From NCBI GenBank assembly GCA_024709485.1, contig JANJWO010000035.1, positions 1 through 39,952 of the forward strand: a DNA stretch of 39,952 nt, read 5' to 3'. The stretch comes from Hydrogenophilaceae bacterium (lineage in GTDB: Bacteria; Pseudomonadota; Gammaproteobacteria; Burkholderiales; Thiobacillaceae). The notes below the pieces were generated by a model. It ran no database searches and was not told where the DNA came from. It saw only the letters and a program-made list of their open reading frames with translations. This document shows, in pieces, positions 25,139-34,302 of this stretch; position 1 is the first letter of the stretch, and each line of letters opens with the position of its first letter. The position numbers and the translations under genes were made by a program.

Positions 25139-26494
25139 ATGCAGCTAAAAACAGCATTGCTTTTGCTATCGCTCGCCGCGCCGGCCGCGGCGGGCGTCAC
25201 CGATGTCACGCTGGACAACGGCCTGCGCGTGATTGTCAAGGAAGACCATCGCGCGCCGGTGGCGGTGTCGCAGCTCTGGTACAAGGCCGGCAGCATGGAC
25301 GAGTTCAACGGCACCACCGGCGTGGCCCATGTGCTTGAGCACACGATGTTCAAGGGCACGGAGAAGGTGCCGGAGGGCGAGTTTTCCAAGCGCATCGCGG
25401 CGGCGGGCGGGCGCGAGAACGCGTTCACCAATCGCGACCAGACGGTGTATTTCCAGCAGCTGCAAAAGGACCGCCTGGCGGTGGCCTTCGAGCTCGAAGC
25501 CGACCGCATGGCCAAACTGCAGCTGAAGGACGAATCCTTTGCCAAGGAGATCCAGGTGGTGATGGAAGAGCGTCGCCTGCGCACCGAAGACAATCCGCAA
25601 TCCGTGCTGTATGAGCAGTTGATGAGCGTGGCCTACCAGGCGCATCCCTATCGCCGCCCGGTCATCGGCTGGATGGACGATCTGCAGAGCATGACCGCGA
25701 AGGACGCGCGCGACTGGTATGCGCGCTGGTATGCGCCCAACAATGCCACCCTCGTGGTCGCCGGCGACGTGAATCCGCAGGACGTCGTCGCGCTGGCGAA
25801 GCAGACGTTCGGGCCGCTGGCGGGCAAGCCGCTGCCGCCGCGCAAGCCGCAGGAGGAGCCCGCGCAGCGCGGCGAGAAGCGCATCACCGTGAAGGCCCCG
25901 GCCAAGCAGCCCTATCTGCTGATGGCCTACCACGCGCCGAGGCTGCGCGATGCGGAGCAGGACACCATGCCCTGGGCCATGCAGGTGCTGGCCGGGGTGC
26001 TGAGCGGCAACGATTCGGCGCGGCTCGGCAAGCGGCTGGTGAAGGAACAAAGGATCGCGGTCGACGCCGGAGCCAGCTATGACGGCATCGGCAGGGGGCC
26101 GGGCATGTTCTATCTCGAAGGCACGCCCAGCAAGGGGAAAACCGCGGCCGAGCTGGAAGCGGCGCTCAAGGCCGAAATACAGCGCATCCAGCAGGGCGGG
26201 GTGAGCGAGGCGGAGCTGAACCGCGTCAAGGCGCAGGTGATCGCGGGCGACGTCTATCAGCGCGATTCCGTGTTCTATCAGGCCATGCAGCTGGGCGAAC
26301 TGGCCACACTCGGCCTGCCGCTCGACCTTCTGGAAAAGCGCGTGGACAAGCTCAAGGCGGTGACGGCGGAGCAGGTGCAGGCGGCGGCCAAGCTGCTGAC
26401 CGGCGACAAGCTGTCGGTCGCCAGCCTCGACCCGCAGCCGATCTCGGGCCAGCAGCCCCGGCCGACCCTGGAAGGAATGAATCATGTTCGCTAA
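25139..26494 (+). CDS. M16 zinc peptidase (catalytic member of a pair)
   Basis: This insulinase-family protease has 451 residues. An N-terminal signal peptide (cleavage likely after PAAA near residue 20) directs it to the periplasm. The inverted zinc motif HVLEH is at residues 64-68, followed by MFKGTEKVPEGEF and GGRENAFTNRDQTVYF, and the third ligand Glu lies in VVMEERRLRTEDNP. The C-terminal half is the usual non-catalytic M16_C domain. It overlaps the next gene, an M16 protein without zinc ligands, by 11 bases; such pairs are expected to work as heterodimers. Substrate unknown. Confidence 0.94.
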   Translation: MQLKTALLLLSLAAPAAAGVTDVTLDNGLRVIVKEDHRAPVAVSQLWYKAGSMDEFNGTTGVAHVLEHTMFKGTEKVPEGEFSKRIAAAGGRENAFTNRDQTVYFQQLQKDRLAVAFELEADRMAKLQLKDESFAKEIQVVMEERRLRTEDNPQSVLYEQLMSVAYQAHPYRRPVIGWMDDLQSMTAKDARDWYARWYAPNNATLVVAGDVNPQDVVALAKQTFGPLAGKPLPPRKPQEEPAQRGEKRITVKAPAKQPYLLMAYHAPRLRDAEQDTMPWAMQVLAGVLSGNDSARLGKRLVKEQRIAVDAGASYDGIGRGPGMFYLEGTPSKGKTAAELEAALKAEIQRIQQGGVSEAELNRVKAQVIAGDVYQRDSVFYQAMQLGELATLGLPLDLLEKRVDKLKAVTAEQVQAAAKLLTGDKLSVASLDPQPISGQQPRPTLEGMNHVR

Positions 26495-27791
26495 GCGCCT
26501 CCTGGCTCCTCTGGTCATCCTCCTGCTGGCCCTGCCGGCCTGGGCGGGCGTGGCCATTCAGCACTGGACGACGCCGCAAGGCACGCGCGTCTATTTCGTC
26601 GAGAACCACGACATCCCCATGCTGGATGTGGCGGTCGATTTCCCCGCCGGCAGCCGCTTCGATACGGCCGGCAAAAGCGGCCTGGCGGCGTTGACGCACG
26701 GCATGCTCGACCAGGGGGCAGGCGGTCTGAGCGATGTCCTGATCGCGCAGCGGCTGGCCGATGTCGGTGCCGTGCTGGGCGGCGTGTTCGACCAGGACCG
26801 CGCCGGCGTCTCGCTGCGCAGCTTGTCCAGCGCGCGCGAACGCGATGCCGCGTTCGGCGTGCTGGCGGCGGTGCTGCATCAGCCGGAATTTCCCCAGGCC
26901 GTGATGCAGCGCGAGCGCGCGCGCATGCTGGCGCAACTGCGCGACGAGGAAGCCAATCCCGGCGAAATCGCCGAAAAGGCGTTCTACCAGGCGCTTTACG
27001 GCAACCAGGGCTACGGCCTGCCGGTGTCGGGCACCGCCAGGGGCCTGGGCGGCCTCAAGCGCGGCGACCTGCAGGCCTGGTACAAGGCGCGCTATCGCGC
27101 GGGCGATGCGGTGATCTCCATCATCGGCGACCTGCGCCGCGCCGAGGCGGAACAGCTTGCGCTGCGGCTGGCGTCCGGCCTGCCCCAGGGTGCCGCCGCC
27201 GCCGCGCCGGCGCCCGCCAAGCCCATGCCCCTCGGGCAGAAGCGCATCGCCTATCCCTCCTCGCAGTCGCACGTGCTGATGGGCGAGATCGGCATGGCGC
27301 GCAACGACCCCGATTATTTCGCCCTCTATGTCGGCAATCACGTGCTTGGCGGCGGCGGCTTCGATTCGCGCATCCTCGAGGAGGTCAGGCAGAAGCGCGG
27401 CTATGCCTATTCCGCCTACAGCTATTTCATTCCCATGGCGCAGCCGGGGCCGTTGCTGATCGGCCTGCAGACCAAGAATGCGCAGGCGGAAGACGCGCTG
27501 AAGGTGGCCCGCGACACCGTGGCCGGCTTCGTCGCCGGGGGCCCGAGCGAGGCCGAGCTCGCCCAGGCGAAGAACAATCTGGTCGGCGGCTTCCCGCTGC
27601 GCATCGACAGCAACAAGAAGATCCTCGACTATTTGCGCGCGATCGGCTTTTATCGCCTGCCGCTCACCTACCTCGACGACTGGGTCGGCGCCGTGCAAGG
27701 CGTGACGCTGGAACAGATCAAGGATGCCTTCCAGCGCCGCGTCAATCCCGAGGGCATGTCGGTCGTGATCGTGGGCGGCAATGCCGGCTAG
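26484..27791 (+). CDS. M16 family protein lacking the zinc motif
   Basis: The 435-residue product has a signal peptide (MFAKRLLAPLVILLLALPAWA) and the M16 fold signatures GSRFDTAGKSGLAALTHGMLDQG and GGGGFDSRILEEVRQKRGYAYS. Where the HxxEH motif should stand it reads LTHGML, so it cannot bind zinc in the usual way. It retains the Arg/Tyr-containing motif near residue 307 used for substrate binding in M16 partners. With the upstream catalytic subunit it likely forms a periplasmic heterodimeric protease. Its stop overlaps rsmD. Confidence 0.93.
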   Translation: MFAKRLLAPLVILLLALPAWAGVAIQHWTTPQGTRVYFVENHDIPMLDVAVDFPAGSRFDTAGKSGLAALTHGMLDQGAGGLSDVLIAQRLADVGAVLGGVFDQDRAGVSLRSLSSARERDAAFGVLAAVLHQPEFPQAVMQRERARMLAQLRDEEANPGEIAEKAFYQALYGNQGYGLPVSGTARGLGGLKRGDLQAWYKARYRAGDAVISIIGDLRRAEAEQLALRLASGLPQGAAAAAPAPAKPMPLGQKRIAYPSSQSHVLMGEIGMARNDPDYFALYVGNHVLGGGGFDSRILEEVRQKRGYAYSAYSYFIPMAQPGPLLIGLQTKNAQAEDALKVARDTVAGFVAGGPSEAELAQAKNNLVGGFPLRIDSNKKILDYLRAIGFYRLPLTYLDDWVGAVQGVTLEQIKDAFQRRVNPEGMSVVIVGGNAG

Positions 27792-28338
27792 GCCCGCGCA
27801 TCCCGCGGGCCAGGTGCGGGTGATCGGCGGCGAGTTCCGGCGCCGCGTCCTGCATTTCCCCGAGCTTGCGGGCTTGCGCCCCACGCCGGACCGGGCGCGC
27901 GAAACGCTGTTCAACTGGCTCGGCCAGGATCTGGCCGGCCAAACCTGCCTGGACGCTTTCGCCGGCAGCGGCGCGCTCGGCTTCGAGGCGGCGTCGCGCC
28001 ATGCCGCGCGCGTGCTCATGCTGGAGTCCGCACGCCCGGCCTGCGATGCCCTCAAGCGAAACTGCCAGCTGCTCAAGGCCGATTGCATCGAGATCCGGCA
28101 GCTCGACGCGCTGGCCTGGATGCGCTCGGCAACCGAGCAATTCGACGTGATTTTTCTCGATCCCCCCTTCGCCGCCGGCCTGATGGCGCAGGCGCTGCCG
28201 CTTGCCGTCAGCCGGCTCAAGGCCGACGGCTGGCTTTATGTCGAACAGCCCGACAAGATATTGGCGCCGGAAGGGTTTATCATTCACCGGCAGGATCGGG
28301 CGGGCCTGTCCCATTTTGCGCTTTTGAAGAGAGACTGA
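27781..28338 (+). CDS. rsmD: 16S rRNA (guanine-966 N2)-methyltransferase RsmD
   Basis: The 185-residue protein contains [13 protein letters not shown], the [15 protein letters not shown] block, the SAM motif [18 protein letters not shown] and the catalytic DPPF (family form [ND]PP[YF]) in [11 protein letters not shown]. It methylates G966 of 16S rRNA in the assembled small subunit. The ATG at 27781 lies inside the end of the M16 gene (11-base overlap). coaD follows one base after its stop, a common pairing. Confidence 0.96.
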   Translation: MPARPAHPAGQVRVIGGEFRRRVLHFPELAGLRPTPDRARETLFNWLGQDLAGQTCLDAFAGSGALGFEAASRHAARVLMLESARPACDALKRNCQLLKADCIEIRQLDALAWMRSATEQFDVIFLDPPFAAGLMAQALPLAVSRLKADGWLYVEQPDKILAPEGFIIHRQDRAGLSHFALLKRD

Positions 28339-28339
28339 T

Positions 28340-28822
28340 TTGCTGAAAGCCGTCTATCCCGGCACCTTCGATCCCATCACCCGCGGGCATGAGGATCTCA
28401 TCCGCCGCGCCTCGCGCCTGTTTGGCGAGATCGTGGTCGCCATTGCGGAGAACCGCAACAAGACGCCTTTCTTCAGCCTGGACGAGCGCGTCGAGATTGC
28501 GCGCGCAGTGCTGGCGGACATCCCTGGCGTGCGCGTGGAGGGCTTCTCCGGCCTGCTGATCGATTTCGCCGCCAAGCATGAGGCGCATATCGTGCTGCGC
28601 GGCCTGCGGGCGGTGTCGGATTTCGAGTACGAGTTCCAGCTGGCGGGCATGAACCGCAGCCTGAAGCCGGATATCGAAACCATTTTCATGACCCCCTCCG
28701 ACCAGTACATGTTCATTTCCTCCAGCATGGTGCGCGAAATCGCCCGCCTGGGCGGCGAGGTCGGCACTTTCGTCCACCCCTTGGTCATGCAGCGATTAAA
28801 TGCGAAAATAAGTGCTGACTAA
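28340..28822 (+). CDS. coaD: Phosphopantetheine adenylyltransferase
   Basis: CoaD makes dephospho-CoA from 4'-phosphopantetheine and ATP. The 160-residue length is standard. The nucleotidyl-transferase motif is [16 protein letters not shown] with the TxGH His near residue 17; [16 protein letters not shown] and the C-terminal [10 protein letters not shown] are family signatures. The start is TTG at 28340, directly at the position where homologues begin, with GAGAG upstream; no ATG is available nearby. Confidence 0.96.
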   Translation: MLKAVYPGTFDPITRGHEDLIRRASRLFGEIVVAIAENRNKTPFFSLDERVEIARAVLADIPGVRVEGFSGLLIDFAAKHEAHIVLRGLRAVSDFEYEFQLAGMNRSLKPDIETIFMTPSDQYMFISSSMVREIARLGGEVGTFVHPLVMQRLNAKISAD

Positions 28823-29101
<279 letters not shown>

Positions 29102-29124
29102 GCGGATTCCAGCCGCGCATACCG

Positions 29125-29151
29125 AAAAGCCCGGCAATGCCGGGCTTTTTT
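29125..29151. terminator. Rho-independent terminator between ferredoxin and dynamin-like gene
   Basis: AAAAGCCCGGC (29125-29135) and GCCGGGCTTTT (29139-29149) form an eleven-base-pair stem with a three-base loop and a T-run to 29151. The A-rich left arm lets it act for the convergent GTPase gene too. Confidence 0.92.
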
Positions 29152-29171
29152 GCTTTTGCGGCGCCGGCGGC

Positions 29172-31136
29172 TTAGGCCGATTTCTCGGCTTTTGCGGCGC
29201 GCGCGTGCCGGTCGGCGAGGCTCGCGTGGACGAGGCCGTTCAGCCCGGCCAGCTGCTCCAGCTGCTGCGATGCAGTGTCGACGTTGGCGCCAAGCTCGCG
29301 GATGCGCTCGTCCAGGGTTTCGGTCGCGTCGTGAATGCGCTGCACGCTCTCCAGCCTGCGCTTCAACTGAAGCTGATGCTCGCGGACCTGCGTTTCCATG
29401 GGCGCGATCAGGGACTTGAGCCAGGCTTCGGTTTCGCGGTTGGCGATTTCGTAGACATGCACGACGCGGCTGGCCAGCGTCTCGAAAAACTTGGCGGTGA
29501 GCTTGTTCTGGCCCTGGGTCAGCATCTGCAGCACGGTGTTGAAACGCTCGTTGAAGATGCGTTCGAGGCGCTCGATCTCCTTGTGGAAGCGGGCCAGGTT
29601 GTGCCCGGGAGGGTTGACCGCGGCCAGCCCGTGCTCGTCGCTGAACTTGCGGTACATCGCGTTCATCATGGTCTGGATTTCGTCCACCTGGCGCCCGGCC
29701 TTGGCGAGATTGCCTTTCATGGCGGCGAAGAATGCCAGCATGGCATCCCGCATCTCGCGGCTGAAACGGCTGTTGTCCATGTCGTTGCGGGTTTTTTTCA
29801 CTTCCGCGTGCAGGCGCTGCATGCCGAGATGCTTCCGCAGCTTGCCGGCGTGGTGGGCAAAGATCGTGCGCAGGGCCTTGAACTGGCCGAGGCCCTTGTC
29901 GAACTGCCGGGTCTCCTGATTGACCTTTTCCATGATCTGGGTGACCACGTCGCGGTTCTTCCCGCGGAGGTTCTCGAGCTCGTCGATCTGGTCCTGGATA
30001 TTGGACAGGCGCGCTTCCAGCAGCTCGGTCGTCTTGACCACGATGTCCTCGATGGCGCCGCGTGTCGATTGGCGAACCAGCTCCTGCTTGCAGGGGATGA
30101 GTTCGGCCGTGAGCGCGGCTTCCAATTCCGGCAGGCGGCTTTTTTCCAGCAGCGCCGGGTTGTGCTGGACCTTGGCGACCAGCGCCTTCTGCGCGGAAAC
30201 CGGATAGATATGGGATTCGGGCAGCTCCAGCTGGGCGGCGCTGGTGCGCACCTGCCGGGCGATTTCGGCATTGACCTGGTCCGTGCTCTTGAGGTCGTCC
30301 CACAGGCCGTCGATCTTGTTCAGCACCACCAGCCGGCCGCTGCTGGCGCCCTGCAGCGGGGCGAGATGCTTGCGCCAGATTTCGATGTCGCTCCTGGTGA
30401 CGCCGGTATCGGCCGCCAGAATGAACAGCACCGCATGCGCGCTGGGCAGCAGGTTGAGGGTCAGCTCCGGCTCGGTGCCGATGGCGTTCAGGCCGGGGGT
30501 GTCGAGGATCACCAGCCCCTTCTCCAACAGCGGGTGCGGAAAGTTGATCAGCGCGTGCCGCCAGCGCGGGATCTCCACCGAGCCGTCGCGCTCAAGCATG
30601 CGCGCGGTTTCCTCGTCGTCGGGGTTGATCAGCCCGTATTCGGCGGCGATGTCGCCGGAGACCTGGAGCGTTTCCGAAAGCCGGGCCAGGGTTTCCCGCA
30701 TCTGGTCGGCGGAAGCGATGTCCAGCGGCAGCGTCGTCCATTCATCCGGATGGCGCTTGAAATCCGACACCGCCCCCTCGCGCGACTTGGTCTGGATGGG
30801 CAGCAGCTTGATGCAGGGCGGGCTGCCGGCCTCGAAGAAAAGCTCGGTCGGGCACATGGTGGTGCGCCCGGCGGCGGAGGGCAGTACGCGCTGGCGGTAG
30901 TCGGAGAAGAAGATCGCGTTGATGAGTTCGGACTTGCCGCGCGAAAACTCGGCGACGAAGGCGACGTTGAGGCGGTCTTCTTCCAGGCGTTCGAGCAGCT
31001 GCTTGAGCCTCAGGTCGCTTTCGGCGTCGTTCAGTTCCTGCGCGGACAGCCAGTCGCGCAGCGCCACGATGCGCTCGGACACCTCGTTGCGCCAATTGCT
31101 GTAATGCTCGAATTCGGTTACCAGGGCGGCAGACAT
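29172..31136 (-). CDS. Dynamin-like GTPase
   Basis: The 654-residue protein has a P-loop AEFSRGKSELINAIF (residues 62-76; the usual first Gly is Ala), a threonine-containing switch I region (GRTTMCPTELFF), G3 DTPGLNAIG and G4 LNKIDG, then a long helical region from about residue 335 to the end. I see no hydrophobic membrane paddle or transmembrane helix, so it resembles the soluble CrfC/YjdA-type bacterial dynamin-like proteins more than the membrane-inserting BDLPs. Proposed roles in this group include chromosome dynamics, membrane remodelling and phage response; none can be chosen here. It stands as a single gene between mutM and a terminator, without an obvious partner. Confidence 0.88.
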   Translation of the reverse strand: MSAALVTEFEHYSNWRNEVSERIVALRDWLSAQELNDAESDLRLKQLLERLEEDRLNVAFVAEFSRGKSELINAIFFSDYRQRVLPSAAGRTTMCPTELFFEAGSPPCIKLLPIQTKSREGAVSDFKRHPDEWTTLPLDIASADQMRETLARLSETLQVSGDIAAEYGLINPDDEETARMLERDGSVEIPRWRHALINFPHPLLEKGLVILDTPGLNAIGTEPELTLNLLPSAHAVLFILAADTGVTRSDIEIWRKHLAPLQGASSGRLVVLNKIDGLWDDLKSTDQVNAEIARQVRTSAAQLELPESHIYPVSAQKALVAKVQHNPALLEKSRLPELEAALTAELIPCKQELVRQSTRGAIEDIVVKTTELLEARLSNIQDQIDELENLRGKNRDVVTQIMEKVNQETRQFDKGLGQFKALRTIFAHHAGKLRKHLGMQRLHAEVKKTRNDMDNSRFSREMRDAMLAFFAAMKGNLAKAGRQVDEIQTMMNAMYRKFSDEHGLAAVNPPGHNLARFHKEIERLERIFNERFNTVLQMLTQGQNKLTAKFFETLASRVVHVYEIANRETEAWLKSLIAPMETQVREHQLQLKRRLESVQRIHDATETLDERIRELGANVDTASQQLEQLAGLNGLVHASLADRHARAAKAEKSA

Positions 31137-31199
31137 GGTTTTGACGGAGACTGTTTCGGCTTGACGTAGAAGATAACGGACAGCGGCCCGCCATCTTGA

Positions 31200-31228
31200 G
31201 GCCGCTGGTCGGCCGACCGGAGGCGGCC
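31200..31228. other. Nested dyad at the 3' end of mutM
   Basis: GGTCGGCCGACC (31207-31218) is a perfect 12-base palindrome, flanked by GGCCGC (31200-31205) and GCGGCC (31223-31228). The combined structure could form a hairpin after the mutM stop, upstream of the GTPase gene. There is no U-tract. It could equally be an operator for the GTPase gene or a chance GC-rich dyad. Confidence 0.35.
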
Positions 31229-32040
31229 TACTTCTGGCAGCGGGGGCAATAGAAGGTCGAACGCTGCCCTTGCGCCAGCTTCTTGATCGGCGCGCCGCAG
31301 ACCTTGCAGGGCTGGCCGGCGCGATCGTAGACCTTGGTGTGCAGCTGGAAATAGCCCAGCTCGCCGTCGGCGGCGACGTAGTCCCTGAGCGAACTGCCGC
31401 CGGCGTTGAGCGCGCTTTGCAGCGTGGCCTTGATGGCGGCGGCGAGCCTGCCGCACTCGGCCCGGGTCAGGCGCTAGGCGGCGCGGCCCGGGCGGATGCC
31501 GGCGGCGAAGAGGGACTCGGAAGCATAGATATTGCCGACGCCCACCACGACCCGGTTGTCCATGATCAGGTTCTTGATCGAGGTCTTGCGGCCGCGGCAG
31601 GCGTCATGAAGCCGTTTGCCGTCGAATGCCGGAGTCAGGGGTTCGGGGCCGAGATGCGCCAGCAGCGGATGGCTCGCCGGGTCGGTTGTCAGCAGCACCG
31701 CGCCGAAGCGGCGCGGATCGCGCAGGCGCAGGGTTGCGCCGCCCTTGAACCGCCAGTCGATGTGATCGTGCAACGCCGCCGGTTCGTCGCGTCCGACGAA
31801 GCGCAGGCTGCCCGACATGCCCAAGTGCACGATCTGCCAGAGGCCGCCGAAATCGAACAGCAGGTACTTGCCGCGCCGGCTGATCGAACGCAGTCGCCTG
31901 CCCGCAAGCCGGGTGGGGATGTCGGGTGGAATCGGCCAGCGCAGGCGGCTGTCGCGGACCTCGACAGCTTCGAGGGTTTTTCCCTCAAGGCGCGGTTCGA
32001 GGCCGCGGCGGGTGGTTTCGACTTCGGGCAGTTCGGGCAT
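31228..32040 (-). pseudogene. mutM: Formamidopyrimidine-DNA glycosylase interrupted by in-frame amber stop
   Basis: MutM/Fpg removes oxidised purines such as 8-oxoguanine. The frame from the ATG at 32038-32040 begins MPELPEVETTRRGLEP, with catalytic Pro2 and Glu3, and continues through the conserved core to AAGIRPGRAA. It then meets TAG (31474-31476 on the plus strand as CTA) after 188 codons. The same frame continues without further defects through [24 protein letters not shown] and the zinc finger CKVCGAP...FYCPRCQK to a normal TAG at 31228-31230, giving 270 codons in all. The truncated product would lack the zinc finger and part of the helix-two-turn-helix. Recent nonsense mutation, sequence error and amber read-through all fit. 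Confidence 0.85.
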
Positions 32041-32097
32041 GGAATGACAGTGTTGTGTGGCGCTGGCTAAAATACACCCGTAAAACGGAATTTGCAT

Positions 32098-32417
32098 GCT
32101 TTCCTGCCGATCTGCGCGCTGTGCTTTGCGCAGTTGGGCGTGGCCGCGCATGGTGCAACTGACCGGGGTGTACCTGATTTTCGCCAGCCTGATCATGCCC
32201 GTGCTGGCGGTACGGCGGCTTCCCCAAGGCGCAGGCCTTGTCGCCGACTGGGTGGCCGACGCGGCAGGCCATGCAGCGGACCTGGTCTTCTTCCGCCGTG
32301 TTCGATCTTCCCTCCGGCGCCATGGCGGCATGCGCACTGGCTGCCGCCGCGCTGGTTTTCGTTTCCGCATTTATGCCCATTTGGCGGACAGCGAATGAAC
32401 GCTTGGGGCTAAAATGA
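32098..32417 (+). pseudogene. Remnant of a ZnuB-type metal ABC transporter permease
   Basis: No intact gene occupies 32041-32449, but three frames read in series give a permease C-terminus. FAQLGVAAH (to about 32148) joins VQLTGVYLIFASLIMPVLAVR (from 32153), and then in another frame SAVFDLPSGAMAACALAAAA up to a TGA at 32415-32417. This order and wording match the last two or three helices of zinc/manganese ABC permeases (for example VQLxGVYLxFxSLIxPAL and FDLPSGA). At least two frameshifts are needed and the N-terminal two thirds is missing. The family call is from remembered motifs, so it is probable, not certain. Confidence 0.6.
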
Positions 32418-32446
32418 TTCCAATAACGAGCTAGTTCACTGGAATC
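32416..32446 (+). repeat. Inverted repeat spanning the TPR gene leader
   Basis: GATTCCA (32416-32422) and TGGAATC (32440-32446) are perfect inverted copies with a 17-base spacer; the right arm ends three bases before the ATG at 32450. TAAAAT at 32410-32415 could be a -10 box, which would put the repeat across the start of the transcript. A hairpin would cover the weak GGA ribosome site. Confidence 0.4.
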
Positions 32447-32449
32447 GCC

Positions 32450-34207
32450 ATGCCTCGCCTGACTTTGTCGCTTTTGATGTGCGGACTGATCCTGTCCGGT
32501 TGTGCCCAGCAGCAGGTGGTCGCCGTCCCCGAGCGGCAGGCAACCGTACAAACAGACGCAGGCGAAGCCGCGACCGCGACGGGCGGGCAGCCGGCCGCTA
32601 CGCAACCGGAAGCCAGCCTGCCGGCGGTGCCGCTGACCGACGATCTGCTGTTCCAGTTCCTGGTTTCGGAAATCGCCGGACAGCGCGGCATGCTCGACCT
32701 TGCCAAGGAAGGTTATCTGGATCTGGCGCGCAAGACGCGCGACCCGCGCATCGTCAGACGCGCGGTGGAAATCGCGCTTTACAACCGCGACCAGGAAGCG
32801 GCGCTGGAATTGAGCAGATTGTGGGTCGAACTGGAGCCGGATTCCAGCCGCGCATTGCACACCCTGGTCGTCATGCTGGTGTCGCAGGGGCAGGTCGAGG
32901 CGGCTGCGCCCTTCCTGGAAAAAATGCTCGAAGGCCCGGCGGCGGCGTCCGGGTTCATGCAGCTGCCGCCGCTGTTTTCCAAAAGCCGCGACACGGCTGC
33001 GGTGTACAAGTTGGTGCAAGCGCTGGCGCAAAAACACCCGCAGCTGGCGGAGGCGCGCTATGCCTTGGCGCACGCGGCATTGCAGGCGGGGTTTGGTGAT
33101 GACGCGGTCGAGGCGCTGAAACAGGCGGACAGGCTGAAACCGGGCTGGGAGCCCGCGGCGCTGTTGCGCGCGCAATTGATCGCCAAATCCTCGCGGCCCG
33201 AAGCTCTGGCGTTTCTGCAGGCGTTTCTCGCCCAGCATCCGGAGGCCCAGGACGTGCGCCTCGCCTATGCGCGCCTGCTGGTCGCGGGCAATCAGTTTGA
33301 CGCGGCGCACCAACAGTTCGTGCGGCTTGCGGACGAACTGCCGAACAGTTCGGAAATCGCCATGGCGGCAGGCCTGCTGTCCTTGCAGATGGGCAAGCTC
33401 GACGATGCGGAAACTTACCTGAGCCGCACGCTTGCCCTCGGCCAGGAGGACGGCGGCGTGGCGCATTATTACCTCGGGCAGATTGCCGAGGAGCGCAAGG
33501 ATTACGAACTGGCCGCAAGCCGCTACCGCTCGATCACCGGCGGCGAGTATCTGCTCAGTTCGCGCACCCGGCTGGCGGCGATGCTGGCGCGGCAGGGGAA
33601 GCTCGATGAGGCGCGCGCCGTTCTCGGCCAGATCACGCCGGCCAACGATGCGCAGAAGGTGCAGCTGATTCAGGCCGAGGCGGATTTGCTGCGCGAGGCC
33701 AAGGATTACGCGGCGGTGTTCGCGCTGCTGGACGCCGCGCTGAAAGAGCGGCCGGAGCATACCGACCTGCTCTACGACCACGCCATGGCAGCCGAAAAGC
33801 TGAACAAGCTGGGGGTGATGGAGCAGGATTTGCGCAAGGTCATCAAGCTCAAGCCGGATTACGCCCATGCCTACAATGCCCTGGGCTACACCCTGGCCGA
33901 GAAGACGGACCGGCTGCCGGAGGCGGCCGAACTGCTCGACAAGGCCATCTCGCTCGCGCCCGAAGACCCTTTCATCCTCGACAGCATGGGCTGGCTGCAA
34001 TACCGCAAGGGCAACCTCGATCAGGCGCGGGCGTTCCTCGAGCGCGCCTGGCGCCTGCGCCAGGATCCGGAAATCGCGGCGCACCTGGGCGAAGTGCTGT
34101 GGATGAAAGGCAGCCGGGAAGAAGCCTCACGCCTGTGGCAAAGCGCGTTGCAAACGCATCCGGGAAACGAAATCCTGATCGAAATCCTCAAAAAATTCGG
34201 GCCCTGA
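32450..34207 (+). CDS. TPR-repeat outer-membrane lipoprotein
   Basis: The 585-residue protein begins with a lipoprotein signal ending LILSGCAQQ (lipidated Cys about residue 18), followed by a low-complexity linker. From about residue 60 to the end it is made of helical tetratricopeptide-type repeats. The best units are in YAHAYNALGYTLAEKTDRLPEA and DPFILDSMGWLQYRKGNLDQA near the C-terminus. Such lipoproteins commonly precede lolB-ispE in betaproteobacteria. TPR proteins are scaffolds, and no specific partner can be named. Its neighbour lolB suggests an outer-membrane biogenesis context. Confidence 0.92.
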   Translation: MPRLTLSLLMCGLILSGCAQQQVVAVPERQATVQTDAGEAATATGGQPAATQPEASLPAVPLTDDLLFQFLVSEIAGQRGMLDLAKEGYLDLARKTRDPRIVRRAVEIALYNRDQEAALELSRLWVELEPDSSRALHTLVVMLVSQGQVEAAAPFLEKMLEGPAAASGFMQLPPLFSKSRDTAAVYKLVQALAQKHPQLAEARYALAHAALQAGFGDDAVEALKQADRLKPGWEPAALLRAQLIAKSSRPEALAFLQAFLAQHPEAQDVRLAYARLLVAGNQFDAAHQQFVRLADELPNSSEIAMAAGLLSLQMGKLDDAETYLSRTLALGQEDGGVAHYYLGQIAEERKDYELAASRYRSITGGEYLLSSRTRLAAMLARQGKLDEARAVLGQITPANDAQKVQLIQAEADLLREAKDYAAVFALLDAALKERPEHTDLLYDHAMAAEKLNKLGVMEQDLRKVIKLKPDYAHAYNALGYTLAEKTDRLPEAAELLDKAISLAPEDPFILDSMGWLQYRKGNLDQARAFLERAWRLRQDPEIAAHLGEVLWMKGSREEASRLWQSALQTHPGNEILIEILKKFGP

Positions 34208-34302
34208 GCCGGCATGCTCTCTGGCGTCGCATTTCCGACTCTTGACGCTGCCGGCCGGAAACGGCGGCCCGCTCCAGGCCGCGCGGCGGGAGGCGAAGCG
34301 GC

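Noticed and set aside
29205-31169. Long open frame of 654 codons opposite the dynamin-like gene, and similar very long antisense frames opposite coxA (7173-9092), ccoG (18988-21150), the M16 genes (26352-28220) and the TPR gene (31985-34084)
   Set aside because: Each mirrors a well-supported gene in the frame that GC-rich third positions keep free of stops; the translations are low-complexity (His, Arg, Gln, Gly, Val rich) and resemble no family.
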